Of a DNA stretch of 64,000 nt, positions 1-10,400 are shown piece by piece. Both the position numbers and the translations under genes were made by a program. Each line of letters starts with the position of its first letter. Position 1 is the stretch's first letter. This DNA comes from Shewanella vesiculosa (GTDB taxonomy: Bacteria > Pseudomonadota > Gammaproteobacteria > Enterobacterales > Shewanellaceae): positions 4,324,501 through 4,388,500 of the forward strand of contig NZ_CP073588.1 in assembly GCF_021560015.1 (NCBI RefSeq), in the 5' to 3' direction. The notes below the pieces were generated by a model. The model searched no databases. It was given only the letters and a program-made list of their open reading frames with translations, and was not told where the DNA came from.

Positions 1-127
1 AAGCAGTAAAATCACGCATCTCTCAGATCGAAATAATTTAAGTTGAACTCACAAAATGCAACTCAAATCTATAATTACTGGTATGATACGGTATTAATTC
101 TAAAAACAAATAGCTAGGGACACAGCC

Positions 128-325
128 ATGATCCGCTGTCATCTCGCTCGCATGATGGGCGAACACAAGATGCGTATTGCTGACGTTGCCAGAGAGACGG
201 GGCTTAGTCGCGCTACTATCACGCTGCTCTATAAAGAAACGGCTCAGAAAGTGGATCTAGAATCCATTGAGAAGCTGTGTCTGCTGTTTGAGTGCCAGGT
301 AGGTGACCTGCTCGAACTGGCATAG
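128..325 (+). CDS. Small Xre/Cro-type helix-turn-helix regulator
   Basis: A 65-residue protein that is almost only a Cro/CI-type helix-turn-helix. The pattern IADVARETGLSRATITLLYKE (split here as residues about 17-37) gives helix 2, the glycine turn and recognition helix 3, and a C-terminal segment ending in CQVGDLLEL is typical of the YozG-like short regulators. It lies 54 bp upstream of hsdM on the same strand, so it is probably the controller of the restriction-modification locus or of the island. A TATGAT element at 82-87 is a possible -10 box. The DNA target is unknown. Confidence 0.8.
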   Translation: MIRCHLARMMGEHKMRIADVARETGLSRATITLLYKETAQKVDLESIEKLCLLFECQVGDLLELA

Positions 326-379
326 CAATGAACAACCTCTTAAAGATAACGAACAAACAATTATAAACAGGAAGACTAC

Positions 380-1946
380 ATGACAAGTTTACAGCAACGT
401 GCTGAACTTCAACGCCAAATATGGGCGATTGCCAACGATGTGCGAGGCTCAGTGGATGGATGGGATTTCAAACAGTACGTACTTGGCACACTGTTCTATC
501 GCTTTATCAGTGAGAACTTTGAAGTCTACATTACTGGTGGTGACGAAAGCGTTAACTATGCAGCAATGGACGACAGCGATGAAAATATCATAGCGGCAAA
601 AGATGATGCCATTCGTACAAAAGGCTATTTTATTCTTCCTAGCCAGCTGTTCAGCAATGTGGCGGCCAATGCACACAAGAATGAAAACTTAAATACCGAT
701 TTAGCTACTATTTTTGCTGCCATTGAAAACTCAGCCAATGGCTATGATTCAGAAAAAAGACATCAAAGGCTTGTTTGCGGATTTTGATACCACCAGTAAT
801 CGTCTGGGTAATACGGTAGAGGCAAAAAACAAACGTCTAGCAGCTGTGTTAAAAGGCGTGGCAGGTTTAACCTTCGGTAATTTTGAAGACAACCAAATTG
901 ATTTATTCGGTGATGCTTACGAGTTCCTTATCTCTAACTACGCGGCAAATGCGGGTAAATCAGGTGGCGAATTTTTCACGCCTCAGCACGTTTCAAAATT
1001 GATCGCGCAGCTCGCCATGTACGGCCAAACCAGTGTGAATAAAATCTATGACCCTGCGGCGGGTTCAGGTTCGTTGCTGTTACAAGCCAAAAAGCACTTC
1101 GATGCGCATATCATTGAAGATGGTTTTTTTGGCCAAGAACTCAACCACACCACCTATAACTTGGCGCGTATGAATATGTTTTTGCACAACATTAACTACG
1201 ACAAGTTCAATATTCAGTTGGGTGATACCTTAACCGAACCGCACTTTTTAGATGACAAACCCTTTGATGCGATTGTCTCTAACCCGCCTTATTCAGTGAA
1301 GTGGATTGGTAGCGACGACCCAACCCTAATCAACGATGACCGTTTTGCGCCCGCAGGCGTACTGGCACCCAAATCAAAAGCCGACTTTGCCTTTGTGCTG
1401 CATGCGTTAAGTTACTTATCAAGCAAAGGCCGTGCGGCGATTGTTTGCTTCCCAGGTATTTTCTACCGTGGTGGTGCTGAACAAAAAATTCGCCAGTACT
1501 TGGTTGATAACAACTACGTTGAAACGGTAATTTCACTGGCACCTAACCTGTTCTTTGGCACCACCATTGCGGTAAATATTTTAGTGCTGTCTAAACACAA
1601 AACTGACACCACCACGCAGTTTATTGACGCCAGTGGCGAGGCTTACTTTAAAAAGGAAACCAATACCAACGTTATCACCAATCAGCACATCGAAGACATC
1701 ATGAAAGTGTTTGCCAGCAAAGAGGACGTGGATCACTTTGCCAAATCCGTTGATTTGGATGTTATCGCAGCCAATAGCTATAACCTATCGGTGAGCAGTT
1801 ATGTAGAAGCCAAAGACAACCGCGAGTTAGTGGATATTGCAGAGCTTAATGCAGAGCTTAAAACTACTGTCGCTAAAATTGATGCGCTTCGCAGTGATAT
1901 TGACGCCATTGTGGCGGAAATTGAAGGTGAGGAGCTTGAGGCATGA
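380..1946 (+). pseudogene. hsdM: Type IC restriction-modification methylase subunit HsdM, one frameshift as read
   Basis: The N6-adenine methyltransferase subunit of a type I system of the EcoR124I (IC) class; with HsdS it modifies the recognition site. The first 125 residues are read in one frame and the rest in another; the switch lies in the A6 run at 753-758. Removing one A joins them into 521 codons, close to the 520 residues I recall for EcoR124I HsdM. The SAM-binding motif ([11 protein letters not shown]) and the catalytic NPPY motif ([13 protein letters not shown]) are intact after the shift. It overlaps hsdS by ATGA. The frameshift may be a sequencing error, because similar indels occur in the essential gene parE. 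Whether the methylase works in the cell cannot be decided here. Confidence 0.88.
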
Positions 1947-3175
1947 GTCATTTGAGCTACATGGAGAAGCTGCTGGATGGGGTTGAGGTGGAGTGGCTGC
2001 CATTGAAAGAAGTGCTAGTACGCACTAAAGGAACAAAAATAACAGCCGGGCAGATGAAAGTCCTTCACAAGGATGGAGCACCGTTAAAAATTTTTGCAGG
2101 AGGCAAAACAGTTGCCTTCGTGGATTTTAACGACATACCTGAAAAGGATGTAAATCGGGAACCGTCGATTATTGTAAAGTCCAGAGGTGTGATTGAGTTC
2201 GAGTATTACGAGAAACCTTTCTCACATAAAAATGAAATGTGGTCGTATTACTCGGATAACGATGCGATCCATATAAAGTTTATTTACCATTTTTTGAAAT
2301 TGCATGAACGGCACTTTCAAGGCATCGGTAGCCGAATGCAAATGCCGCAAATTGCAACGCCAGATACTGATAAGTTTCTCGTACCCATCCCATGCCCAAA
2401 TAACCCAGAAAAATCGCTGGCAATACAAGCTGAAATAGTGCGTATTCTGGACGCATTTACCGCCATGACCGCCGAGCTGACCGCCGAGCTGACCGCCGAG
2501 CTTAACATGCGGAAAAAACAATACAACTACTACCGCGATCAGTTGTTGAGTTTTGAAGAGGGTGACGTTGAGTGGAAGACGTTGGGTGAAGTGGCTTTAG
2601 ATTTTGGTCGAGGAAAATCTAAACATCGACCTAGAAATGATCCTAGTTTGTATGGAGGTGATACACCCTTTATTCAAACGGGTGATATCAGAAATGCAGC
2701 TCATACTATTCAAGAGTACAGCCAGACTTATAGTGAACTCGGTTTAAAGCAGAGTAAATTGTGGCCTAAAGGCACACTATGTATCACTATTGCCGCGAAT
2801 ATTGCAGAAACATCTATTTTGGGCTTTGATGCATGTTTTCCTGATAGTGTTATTGGTTTCGTTGCAAATCCTGAGGAAACGAGCTCAAGTTACGTTGAAT
2901 ATTTACTATCCTCAATCAAAACGCAGCTAGAAGAAAAAGGTCAAGGGAGCGCACAAAGCAATATAAACTTGGGTACATTTCAGAACTTAAAGCTTCCGTT
3001 CCCTCCAATTACGGAGCAAGAGCGCATTGTGGCTTTGCTCGATAAATTTGAGCTGTTAACTAACTCCATCACCGAAGGTCTCCCCCGAGAGATCGAGTTA
3101 CGTCAAAAGCAATACGAGTATTACCGTGACCTGTTATTGAGTTTCCCGCAATCTCATTCAGATGAGGCAGCTTAA
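1943..3175 (+). CDS. hsdS: Type IC specificity subunit HsdS
   Basis: The DNA-recognition subunit, 410 residues. It has two target-recognition domains (about residues 15-160 and 215-350), each followed by a conserved helical spacer. The central spacer carries three tandem TAEL units and then [16 protein letters not shown]; the C-terminal spacer repeats this theme with [16 protein letters not shown]. The N-terminal [12 protein letters not shown] resembles the central [11 protein letters not shown], showing the internal two-fold repeat of the family. It starts by ATGA overlap with hsdM and ends by TAATG overlap with prrC. In EcoR124-type enzymes the target sequence is set by the recognition domains and the spacer length by the number of TAEL units. 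The target here cannot be read from sequence. Confidence 0.93.
   Translation: MSHLSYMEKLLDGVEVEWLPLKEVLVRTKGTKITAGQMKVLHKDGAPLKIFAGGKTVAFVDFNDIPEKDVNREPSIIVKSRGVIEFEYYEKPFSHKNEMWSYYSDNDAIHIKFIYHFLKLHERHFQGIGSRMQMPQIATPDTDKFLVPIPCPNNPEKSLAIQAEIVRILDAFTAMTAELTAELTAELNMRKKQYNYYRDQLLSFEEGDVEWKTLGEVALDFGRGKSKHRPRNDPSLYGGDTPFIQTGDIRNAAHTIQEYSQTYSELGLKQSKLWPKGTLCITIAANIAETSILGFDACFPDSVIGFVANPEETSSSYVEYLLSSIKTQLEEKGQGSAQSNINLGTFQNLKLPFPPITEQERIVALLDKFELLTNSITEGLPREIELRQKQYEYYRDLLLSFPQSHSDEAA
2468..2503 (+). repeat. Three tandem 12-bp units encoding TAEL in hsdS
   Basis: Three near-identical copies of ACCGCCGAGCTG (the last ends CTT), in frame, encode [12 protein letters not shown] in the central spacer of HsdS. 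In EcoR124I (two units) and EcoR124II (three units) this repeat number sets a 6- or 7-base non-specific spacer in the DNA target. Three units therefore suggest an N7-type spacer. Slippage or unequal crossing-over could change the count. Confidence 0.92.
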
Positions 3176-4386
3176 TGAGTAAAACGCTAACGGAAATAGC
3201 AGAGTTGTTGCAAGCGTCCGATAAAAAGGTGCAGTTAATCTATGCCTTTAATGGCACAGGTAAAACGCGTTTGTCGCGTGAATTTAAAGAGATCATCGCG
3301 CCAAAGGAAGATGGACTGGATGATCTTGATGGTGCAGAGCAAGCACCACTGTCGCGCCACAAGATTTTGTATTACAACGCGTTTACGGAAGATTTGTTTT
3401 ACTGGGATAACGATTTAGATGCTGATGCTGATGCGGAGCTGAAGCTAAAAATCCAACCCAATACGTTTACCGATTGGATTTTGCAAGACCAAGGGCAAGA
3501 CATGAACGTGATCAGTACGTTCCAGCGTTACGCAAATGATAAACTTACGCCACGCTTTAATCCGCAATACACATCAGAAGATAAAGACGGTAACCAAGTT
3601 ACCGTCAAAGCCTTTTCTGAGGTGACGTTTTCACATCAGGGCGGGGATGATGAATCGGATAGAAGAATTAAAATATCAAAAGGTGAAGAAAGTAACTTTA
3701 TTTGGAGCATTTTTTATTCACTGCTTGAGCAAGTGATTAGTATTTTAAATGTACCTGAAGACGCTGGCCGCGAAACTGACCAGTTTAACCAATTAGAATA
3801 TGTGTTTATTGATGACCCTGTTAGCTCGCTAGATGACAACCATCTAATAGAGTTGGCTGTTGATTTAGCTCGTTTAATTAAGTCGAGTGATTTCGCTATT
3901 TCTGGCCTTAAGTACATTATCACCACACATAATCCGCTTTTTTATAATGTTTTGCATAATGAGTTTAATCGAGCACCAAAGTTCGTTTTGCGCAAGCTCG
4001 ATGATGGTAACCATGATCTGATTACGCAAGAAAATGACTCGCCCTTCTCGTATCACCTGCATTTAAAGAATGAATTAATGAAAGCGGCAGACTCAGGCGA
4101 TATCCACAAATACCACTTTAACTTTTTGCGAAATGTGCTCGAAAAAACCTCAACGTTTTTGGGTTACGAAGAGTGGGGTGAGCTTTTGCCCGGTGTTAGA
4201 GGTAATAGGGCTACGGGGCAAGTAAACCCCTATGCACGGGTGATAAATTTATATAACCATGCAAAACATGCCGGCCATGAAGTGGCCGAAGTCGAAGAAG
4301 ATCATAAGCGCGTCTTTAAGTTTTTAGTGAAAGAGATAGACAATATTTATAAAGGGATGCGCGCACCACAAGGGACACAGACTTAG
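3175..4386 (+). CDS. prrC: PrrC anticodon nuclease
   Basis: A 403-residue protein of the PrrC family. In E. coli, PrrC cleaves tRNA-Lys at the anticodon when a phage peptide (T4 Stp) disturbs the associated type IC enzyme; until then it is held silent by that enzyme. The N-terminal two-thirds is an ABC-type ATPase. It has Walker A FNGTGKTR (25-32), a signature-like SKGEE (168-172), Walker B plus D-loop [11 protein letters not shown] (211-221) and an H-loop histidine in TTHNP (252). The C-terminal third holds the nuclease residues: Arg319 and Glu323 (LRNVLEKT) and His362 (INLYNHAKH), matching the known Arg-Glu-His triad in order and spacing. The gene lies between hsdS (TAATG overlap) and hsdR (8-bp gap), as in the E. 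coli prr locus. Its frame is intact although both neighbouring hsdM and hsdR frames are broken as read. The N-terminal region before Walker A is shorter than I recall for E. coli PrrC. The tRNA target is assumed, not shown. Confidence 0.88.
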   Translation: MSKTLTEIAELLQASDKKVQLIYAFNGTGKTRLSREFKEIIAPKEDGLDDLDGAEQAPLSRHKILYYNAFTEDLFYWDNDLDADADAELKLKIQPNTFTDWILQDQGQDMNVISTFQRYANDKLTPRFNPQYTSEDKDGNQVTVKAFSEVTFSHQGGDDESDRRIKISKGEESNFIWSIFYSLLEQVISILNVPEDAGRETDQFNQLEYVFIDDPVSSLDDNHLIELAVDLARLIKSSDFAISGLKYIITTHNPLFYNVLHNEFNRAPKFVLRKLDDGNHDLITQENDSPFSYHLHLKNELMKAADSGDIHKYHFNFLRNVLEKTSTFLGYEEWGELLPGVRGNRATGQVNPYARVINLYNHAKHAGHEVAEVEEDHKRVFKFLVKEIDNIYKGMRAPQGTQT

Positions 4387-4394
4387 GAATAGAT

Positions 4395-7300
4395 ATGGCA
4401 GAATACAAAGCAATCGCAGAATCGAATAATTTTATTGTTTTAGATAAATACACTAAAGATTGGAAAGTAGCCGAAAACTTTCAAAGCGAAGGTGATTTAG
4501 AACGTGAGCTTATTCAGGATCTAAGCAACCAAGGTTATGAGTATTTATCTGCGCTAACGACACCCGATGCCATGATGGCTAATGTGCGCAAACAGCTACA
4601 GGCCCTGAATAAAGTTGAGTTTACCGATGCCGAGTGGGTTCGCTTTTGCGAGCAATACTTAAATACACCAAGCGACAATACACTCGATAAAACTCGCAAG
4701 GTGCACAGTAACTATATTTTCGATTTTGTTTTTGATGATGGCCACATAGAAAACATCTACCTGTTTGACAAAAAGACCATTGCACGCAACAAAGTACAGG
4801 TGATTAAACAGTTTGAACAAACGGGAAGCCATGCCAACCGTTACGATGTGACGATTTTGGTCAATGGTTTGCCTTTGGTGCAAATCGAACTTAAAAAGCG
4901 TGGTGTGGCGATCCGTGAGGCGTTTAACCAAATACATCGCTACAGCAAAGAAAGCTTTAATGCAGAGAACTCGTTGTACAAGTTCTTGCAGTTGTTTGTG
5001 ATCTCGAATGGCACCGACACGCGCTATTTTGCCAATACCACTAAGCGCGACAAGAACAGCTTCGACTTTACCATGAACTGGGCGAAATCAGACAATACGC
5101 TAATCAAAGATTTGAAAGACTTTACCGCCACTTTTTGCAGAAAGAGACGTTGCTTGAAGTGATCTTGCGTTACTCGGTATTTGATGTCAGCAATACCTTG
5201 CTAGTGATGCGCCCCTACCAAATTGCGGCCACCGAGCGCATTTTATGGAAGGTAAAGAGTGCGTTTAACGGCAAAAGTTGGGCTAAGCCTGAAAGTGGTG
5301 GTTATATTTGGCACACTACAGGATCAGGTAAAACACTCACCAGCTTTAAAGCTGCACGTTTAGCAACAGACTTAGCCTTTATTGATAAAGTGTTCTTTGT
5401 GGTTGACAGGAAAGATCTCGATTTTCAAACCATGAAGGAATACCAGCGCTTTTCACCCGATAGTGTAAATGGTTCAGACAGTACCGCAGGGCTAAAAAGC
5501 AACCTGGATAAAGACGATAACAAGATCGTTGTTACCACTATCCAAAAGTTCAATAACTTAATCAAAAGTGAGAGTGATTTAGCTATCTACAACAAGCAAG
5601 TTGTATTTATTTTTGATGAGTGTCATCGAAGCCAGTTTGGTGAAGCGCAGAAAAACCTGAAGAAGAAATTCAAAAAGTACTACCAGTTTGGCTTTACGGG
5701 TACGCCAATTTTCCCAGAAAACGCGCTGGGTGCAGAAACTACGGGCGACGTGTTTGGCCAGCAGTTGCACACTTATGTGATCACCGATGCTATTCGTGAT
5801 GAAAAAGTACTCAAGTTCAAAGTGGACTATAACGATGTTCGTCCGCAATTTAAGAGCATTGAGACTGAACAGGATGATAAAAAGCTCAGTGCCGCGGAGA
5901 ACAAGAAAGCGTTCTTACATCCAATGCGCATTCGTGAAATCTCGCAGTATATTCTGAACTATTTTAACCAGAAAACGCATCGAGCCTATTCTGGCGCGAA
6001 AGGGTTTAACGCCATGTTTGCGGTCAGTAGTGTTGACGCGGCGAAAGCGTATTATGAAACCTTCAAAACATTGCATGCTGAGGCTGAGAATGGACCCACA
6101 AGTAAACCTCTGCGCATTGCGACTATCTTCTCGTTTGCAGCCAATGAAGAGCAGGACGCCATTGGTGATATTTTAGATGAGAGCTTTGAAGTCAGCGCTA
6201 TGAACAGCAGCGCAAAAGAGTTTTTAAGCGCCGCGATTACGGATTACAACGCCATGTTTAAATCTAACTATGGCGTGGACAGTAATGGCTTTCAGAACTA
6301 CTACCGTGACCTTGCCCAGCGAGTGAAGAATCAAGAAATAGATCTGCTCATAGTGGTCGGTATGTTTTTAACGGGCTTTGATGCTCCTACGCTCAACACC
6401 TTGTTTGTTGATAAGAATTTGCGCTATCACGGCTTGATGCAGGCGTTTTCTCGAACTAATCGCATTTATGATGCGACGAAGACCTTTGGCAATATAGTTA
6501 CCTTCCGGGACTTGGAACAGGCAACCATTGATGCCATCACCTTGTTTGGTGACAAAAACACCAAAAACGTGGTGTTGGAGAAGAGCTACAAAGAATACAT
6601 GGAAGGATTTAACGATATTGCCACTGGCCAAGCGCGTCGAGGTTTTGTTGATATCGTAAAAGAGTTGCAAGAACGTTTTCCAAACCCAGAAAATATTGAA
6701 AAAGAACAAGATAAAAAAGAATTTGCCAAGCTGTTTGGTGAATACCTAAAAGCAGAAAATATTTTACAAAACTACGATGAGTTTGCTGGTTTAAAAGCGC
6801 TGCAAAGCTTAGATACCAGTGATGAACAAGCTGTTGAAGAGTTCAAGTCAAAGTACTATCTGGACGATGCTGACATCGAGGTAATGCAAACCATCGATAT
6901 GCCAAGCGAGCGTGCTATTCAAGATTATCGCTCTACCTACAACGATACCCGCGACTGGTTGCGACGCGATAAAGAAGGTCAGGACAAAGATAAGTCAACG
7001 GTAGACTGGGACGATGTGGTCTTTGAAATTGATTTGCTTAAATCGCAAGAAATCAACCTCGATTACATTCTTGAACTGATTTTTGATCACAATAAGAAGA
7101 ACAAGAGTAAAGAGGGTTTGATTGAAGAAGTTCGCCGTATGATCCGCGGTAGCCTTGGCAATAGAGCGAAAGAGAGCTTAGTGGTTGATTTTATTAACCA
7201 GACAAACCTGGATGAAATCAATGACAAAGCCAGCATTATCGATGCCTTCTTCAAATTCGCCCAGGCGGAGCAGAAGCGCGAAGCCGATGCCATTATTACC

Positions 7301-7510
7301 TCTGAAAAGCTAAATGAAGAAGCAGCTAAGCGCTACATTGTCTCATCACTTAAGCGGGAGTATGCATCTGAAAATGGCACAGCACTGAATGAGGCGCTGC
7401 CCAAACTTAGCCCATTGAACCCACAGTACCGAACCCAGAAGCAAACGGTGTTTCAGAAAATCGCCGCTTTTGTTGAGAAGTTTAAAGGTGTGGGTGGGAA
7501 CATTGAGTAA
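4395..7510 (+). pseudogene. hsdR: Type IC restriction subunit HsdR, one frameshift as read
   Basis: The motor and endonuclease subunit of the type I enzyme. The N-terminal 250 residues hold the nuclease core with Asp151, Glu165 and Lys167 ([10 protein letters not shown] ... IELKKRG), the same numbering as in EcoR124I. The frame breaks at the T5 run 5132-5136. Adding one T restores TFLQKETLL and a protein of 1038 residues, the length known for EcoR124I HsdR. The rest carries the SF2 translocase: motif I TTGSGKT, motif II FDECHRS, motif III FGFTGTP and motif [10 protein letters not shown], followed by the helical C-terminal domain. It lies 8 bp after prrC and closes the operon. The indel may be a sequencing error. 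Confidence 0.88.
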
Positions 7511-7544
7511 GATAACAACACAGAGCTAATTTTAAGGCTGACAT

Positions 7545-7594
7545 CACGCAATCACTCCTGTGTTGCGTGGTGACAAAAATATAAAAATGTCACC
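7545..7594. repeat. Overlapping inverted repeats between hsdR and the second methylase
   Basis: Two palindromes share the same bases. CACGCAA at 7545-7551 pairs with TTGCGTG at 7563-7569. GGTGACA at 7569-7575 pairs with TGTCACC at 7588-7594 around an AT-rich centre. No T-tract follows, so this is not a clear Rho-independent terminator. It marks the junction between the type IC locus and the AT-rich remnant. It could be an operator or an old recombination scar. Confidence 0.5.
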
Positions 7595-7611
7595 ATCTGG
7601 AATGGTAATCC

Positions 7612-8589
7612 ATGGACAATTTGGAAATCGCCTACAATGCAGAGAAATCATGGCCTAAAGTCCTTGTCACCAGCAATGTATGTTACGGGTGGGCAGGTAC
7701 CGGAGGATTTTTAGTTTCAGCGATGAAGCATGTTGAGCATAACTTAAAAGATGCTATTACTAGTGCAGTTGACTTCGAGAAAGCAAAAACTAACTTTGCC
7801 TTAAAAAAATTGATTGGTATAGATTTTAATCCATCACTGGTTAGAGTCGCAAAGATGAGAATGATTCTTGAAGATGACGGACACACTGGAATATTTCATT
7901 CAAATTCATTAATAGACATGGATGAAATAAAAAAGGCCGCAAAAACTGCTAGCTCGCCAAATGTAGATCATGATTCTGTACAAGTAATATTAACAAACCC
8001 TCCTTTCGGAAAAAAAGGGAAGGTTACAGATAAGGCAATTCTTAAGTCTTTGGATCTTGGTTATAAATGGGTACAAAAAGATGGCAAATATGTTAAGTCG
8101 GAGAAAGTGTTAGATAGCCAAGTACCAGATATTCTATTTATTGAACGGTGCATAGAATTTTTGTCATATGGTGGACGAATGGGAATTGTTTTGCCAGATG
8201 CAATTTTGTCAGGCCCGTCACTACAATATGTAAGAGATTATATTTTAAGCAAAGCAAAATTAGTTGCAGTCGTATCTCTTCCATATTCCACATTTATTCC
8301 ACATGGCGCGAATGTAAAAGCTTCCATACTTTTTCTGCAGAAGCTCAGTGATAAACGCCTCAAAGTTTTAAATAGTAATAGTTACGATATCTTTATGGCC
8401 GATATCGAGGAAATCGGATACGAAGGAAATAAGAACGGAACTATTAAATACTTAATGGACGATTACGGTGAATTTCTGAGAGATGAAAAAGGCAGAAAAA
8501 TTGTGAATGAACAAGTTAGTGAAGCATTGGCTGGCTGGAATGAATTTGTCAATCAAAATACTGCATGGGAAGACGTCGATGTACTCTAA
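7612..8589 (+). CDS. Truncated N-6 DNA methylase (second type I-like module)
   Basis: A 325-residue fragment of an HsdM-like adenine methylase. It is recognisable from AGTGGFLVSAM (the end of SAM motif I, normally DPACGTGGFL), through LTNPPFGKKGK (catalytic NPPF motif) to the family C-terminal part with VLPDAILSG and LPYSTFIPHG. The whole N-terminal helical domain and the first half of motif I are missing. Residues 1-31 look unrelated, so a junction lies near position 7690. It is probably inactive without another copy. It is AT-rich compared with the upstream hsd genes, suggesting a separate origin. Its end overlaps the start of the next gene by 11 bp, like an hsdM-hsdS pair. Confidence 0.75.
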   Translation: MDNLEIAYNAEKSWPKVLVTSNVCYGWAGTGGFLVSAMKHVEHNLKDAITSAVDFEKAKTNFALKKLIGIDFNPSLVRVAKMRMILEDDGHTGIFHSNSLIDMDEIKKAAKTASSPNVDHDSVQVILTNPPFGKKGKVTDKAILKSLDLGYKWVQKDGKYVKSEKVLDSQVPDILFIERCIEFLSYGGRMGIVLPDAILSGPSLQYVRDYILSKAKLVAVVSLPYSTFIPHGANVKASILFLQKLSDKRLKVLNSNSYDIFMADIEEIGYEGNKNGTIKYLMDDYGEFLRDEKGRKIVNEQVSEALAGWNEFVNQNTAWEDVDVL

Positions 8590-9895
8590 AATCAATTCAT
8601 CAAACATGGAAAAAAGATTTGATGTTAGATACCATTTTTCTGAGGAAGATGACTTCGAATCATGGACTCTTGAGGAAATCAAAGAAACTATAGTAAGAGA
8701 CCCTAATTGTTATGGTTTTAAATACTCCAAATTTGGTACTCCAATTATAAGAATTAGTGATATGAAGCAACCATTTGTGGATTTTTCACGAGTAGCTTAC
8801 ATATCTGAAGAAGTTCACAATACTTTTGAGAAAACACAGCTTTTGCCATTCGATATTCTGATCTCTGTTAGGGGAATGAGTACTGGTAAAGTCTCAATTT
8901 TTCTCGGAGAGCACGAACAAGCTAACATTAGTCCAAATATAATTATAGTTAGGCTAAAGGAAACTTCTCTTGCTTGTTATGTGGCCATGACATTGATTTC
9001 AGATGTAGGCCAGAAGCAAATAAAACGATTTTTTAGTGGTGGCGGGAAGCCAAGCCTTACTGCCCCAATGGTTAATCGAATACAAATACCGAAACCAACC
9101 AAGGAAAAGTTAAACCAAATAAATAAGCTTTTCAATGAAGCGATATTAAAGAGAAAGCACGGTAAAAATATTCTTGAGAAAATAAATACGATTTTTTCAA
9201 AAGAGTTTGAAGGATTCCAAATAAAAAAATCAGTAACATCTACAAGGAATAAAAGCGATTTAGAAGAACGATGGGACCCACACTATCATAATGATGGATT
9301 CAGAGATTTAAGACAGTTTCTCACTGAAAGGAGCGATAGCTCAAGGGAAATTGAGGATTATGGAAAGGAAGCTCTTACATTCACCGATGATGTTGATAAA
9401 AAACAAATTGTTGAATATATAGAAATAGGTAGTGTTAATAATCTAACTGGGATCATAGATGACTCTGTAATCGACTATCCTGAAAAGCTTCCAAAATCAT
9501 CAAAAGCACTGGTGAATCATGGCGATATATTGATCTCTAAGGTAAGGCCATACTTAAACTCAAATTCTATAGTGCAAAATGAATCAGGTTCACTTGTTTC
9601 CTTTGCATCAAAAAATGGCTTTGCAGTATTTAAAACTTCAAGCACAAATTATAAATACTATATAGCTGCATTTGTAAGAAATGAAATCGGATTAGCTCAA
9701 ATTGAAATGTATCAATCTGGAACATCTTATCCAACGGTATCTAGCGATGACATTAAGAAAATGAGAATACTAGAAATAAGTAAGGATAATATGAATTTAG
9801 TAAACTCACTATATGAAGAATATGTTCGAATAAAATGTATTGAAGAGTTTACTTCAAAAACAATTGTGGAACTTATTGAAGAAGACGAAGTGTAA
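8579..9895 (+). CDS. Restriction-modification specificity (HsdS-like) protein
   Basis: About 438 residues with two half-repeats that each look like a type I S-subunit recognition domain. The first half has the pattern FDVRYHF ... YGFKYSKFGTPIIRISDM ... LLPFDILISVRG ... GGGKPSLTAPMVNRIQIPKP. The second half has ERWDPHYHN ... VEYIEIGSVNN ... LVNHGDILISKVRP ... GTSYPTVSSDDIKKMRI. I start it at ATG 8579, which overlaps the truncated methylase by 11 bp; ATG 8606 is an alternative. It is AT-rich. With its methylase partner truncated it may be an orphan. It is unrelated in detail to the type IC HsdS upstream. Confidence 0.78.
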   Translation: MYSKINSSNMEKRFDVRYHFSEEDDFESWTLEEIKETIVRDPNCYGFKYSKFGTPIIRISDMKQPFVDFSRVAYISEEVHNTFEKTQLLPFDILISVRGMSTGKVSIFLGEHEQANISPNIIIVRLKETSLACYVAMTLISDVGQKQIKRFFSGGGKPSLTAPMVNRIQIPKPTKEKLNQINKLFNEAILKRKHGKNILEKINTIFSKEFEGFQIKKSVTSTRNKSDLEERWDPHYHNDGFRDLRQFLTERSDSSREIEDYGKEALTFTDDVDKKQIVEYIEIGSVNNLTGIIDDSVIDYPEKLPKSSKALVNHGDILISKVRPYLNSNSIVQNESGSLVSFASKNGFAVFKTSSTNYKYYIAAFVRNEIGLAQIEMYQSGTSYPTVSSDDIKKMRILEISKDNMNLVNSLYEEYVRIKCIEEFTSKTIVELIEEDEV

Positions 9896-9991
9896 TTAAA
9901 CCAAGAGGCATTCGACAATGTTATGGGTGTGTATGAGACGTTGATAAACTAACTTTTGTCTATGTAAATTCGGGGTTATTTATTATATCAG

Positions 9992-10270
9992 TCATGTACT
10001 ATTGTAATTGCATGACTGTATGGGTCCTGATTCGCGCAGCTCTTGCATTTCGTAAGCACTAAGCGCGGCTTTGGCCGCTTTTTGTCTTAATGTGTGTGCC
10101 GCTTTTGATGTTGATTCTGTACGGTTTCTTGCTATGCCTTTATCTCGCAAATACTTTTTTACGTTGTATGGGCTTAGGCCAAGCGTGGCTGCGACTTGAT
10201 CACCGCTCATGTGCTGGTTTATGTAATAATATTCAATTAGGTCAGATTCACTTTTTATTGCCGTTTTCAT
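9992..10270 (-). CDS. Small helix-turn-helix protein of the split island operon
   Basis: A 92-residue protein with a helix-turn-helix-like stretch: SGDQVAATLGLSPYNVKKYLRDKG (helix, short turn, recognition-like helix; residues about 22-45), then a basic helical tail. A strong ribosome site (AAGGAAGG) precedes the ATG. Before the IS66 insertion its ATG overlapped the TAA stop of the upstream gene now at 13465-13673, so it was the last gene of a small operon. The function is unknown; a regulator of a mobile element is likely. Confidence 0.6.
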   Translation of the reverse strand: MKTAIKSESDLIEYYYINQHMSGDQVAATLGLSPYNVKKYLRDKGIARNRTESTSKAAHTLRQKAAKAALSAYEMQELRESGPIQSCNYNST

Positions 10271-10318
10271 TATTTTCCTTCCTTTGCTAGCGTCTTCATC
10301 CTAGTAGTCCTTGTATGC

Positions 10319-10326
10319 GTAACTTT
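10319..10326. repeat. Target-site duplication, left copy
   Basis: GTAACTTT lies directly outside the left inverted repeat of the IS66-type element and is repeated exactly at 13465-13472 outside the far right end. IS66 family elements make 8-bp duplications. Confidence 0.88.
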
Positions 10327-10400
10327 GTAAGCGGTCAATTAACCCCACATACCAATAAAAATCAGCTTTTGGCATAGTGCTTCTTTACAAAGGAGGTGCT

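Noticed and set aside
753..758. Phase variation of hsdM by the A6 run
   Set aside because: The run is too short to be a typical phase-variable tract, and runs of this size break several other genes in the window.
2222..2526. Minus-strand open frames inside hsdS
   Set aside because: They are shadows of the conserved HsdS frame; their repeated text mirrors the TAEL repeat.
7545..7569. Rho-independent terminator after hsdR
   Set aside because: A stem exists but no T run follows, so it is kept only as an inverted repeat.
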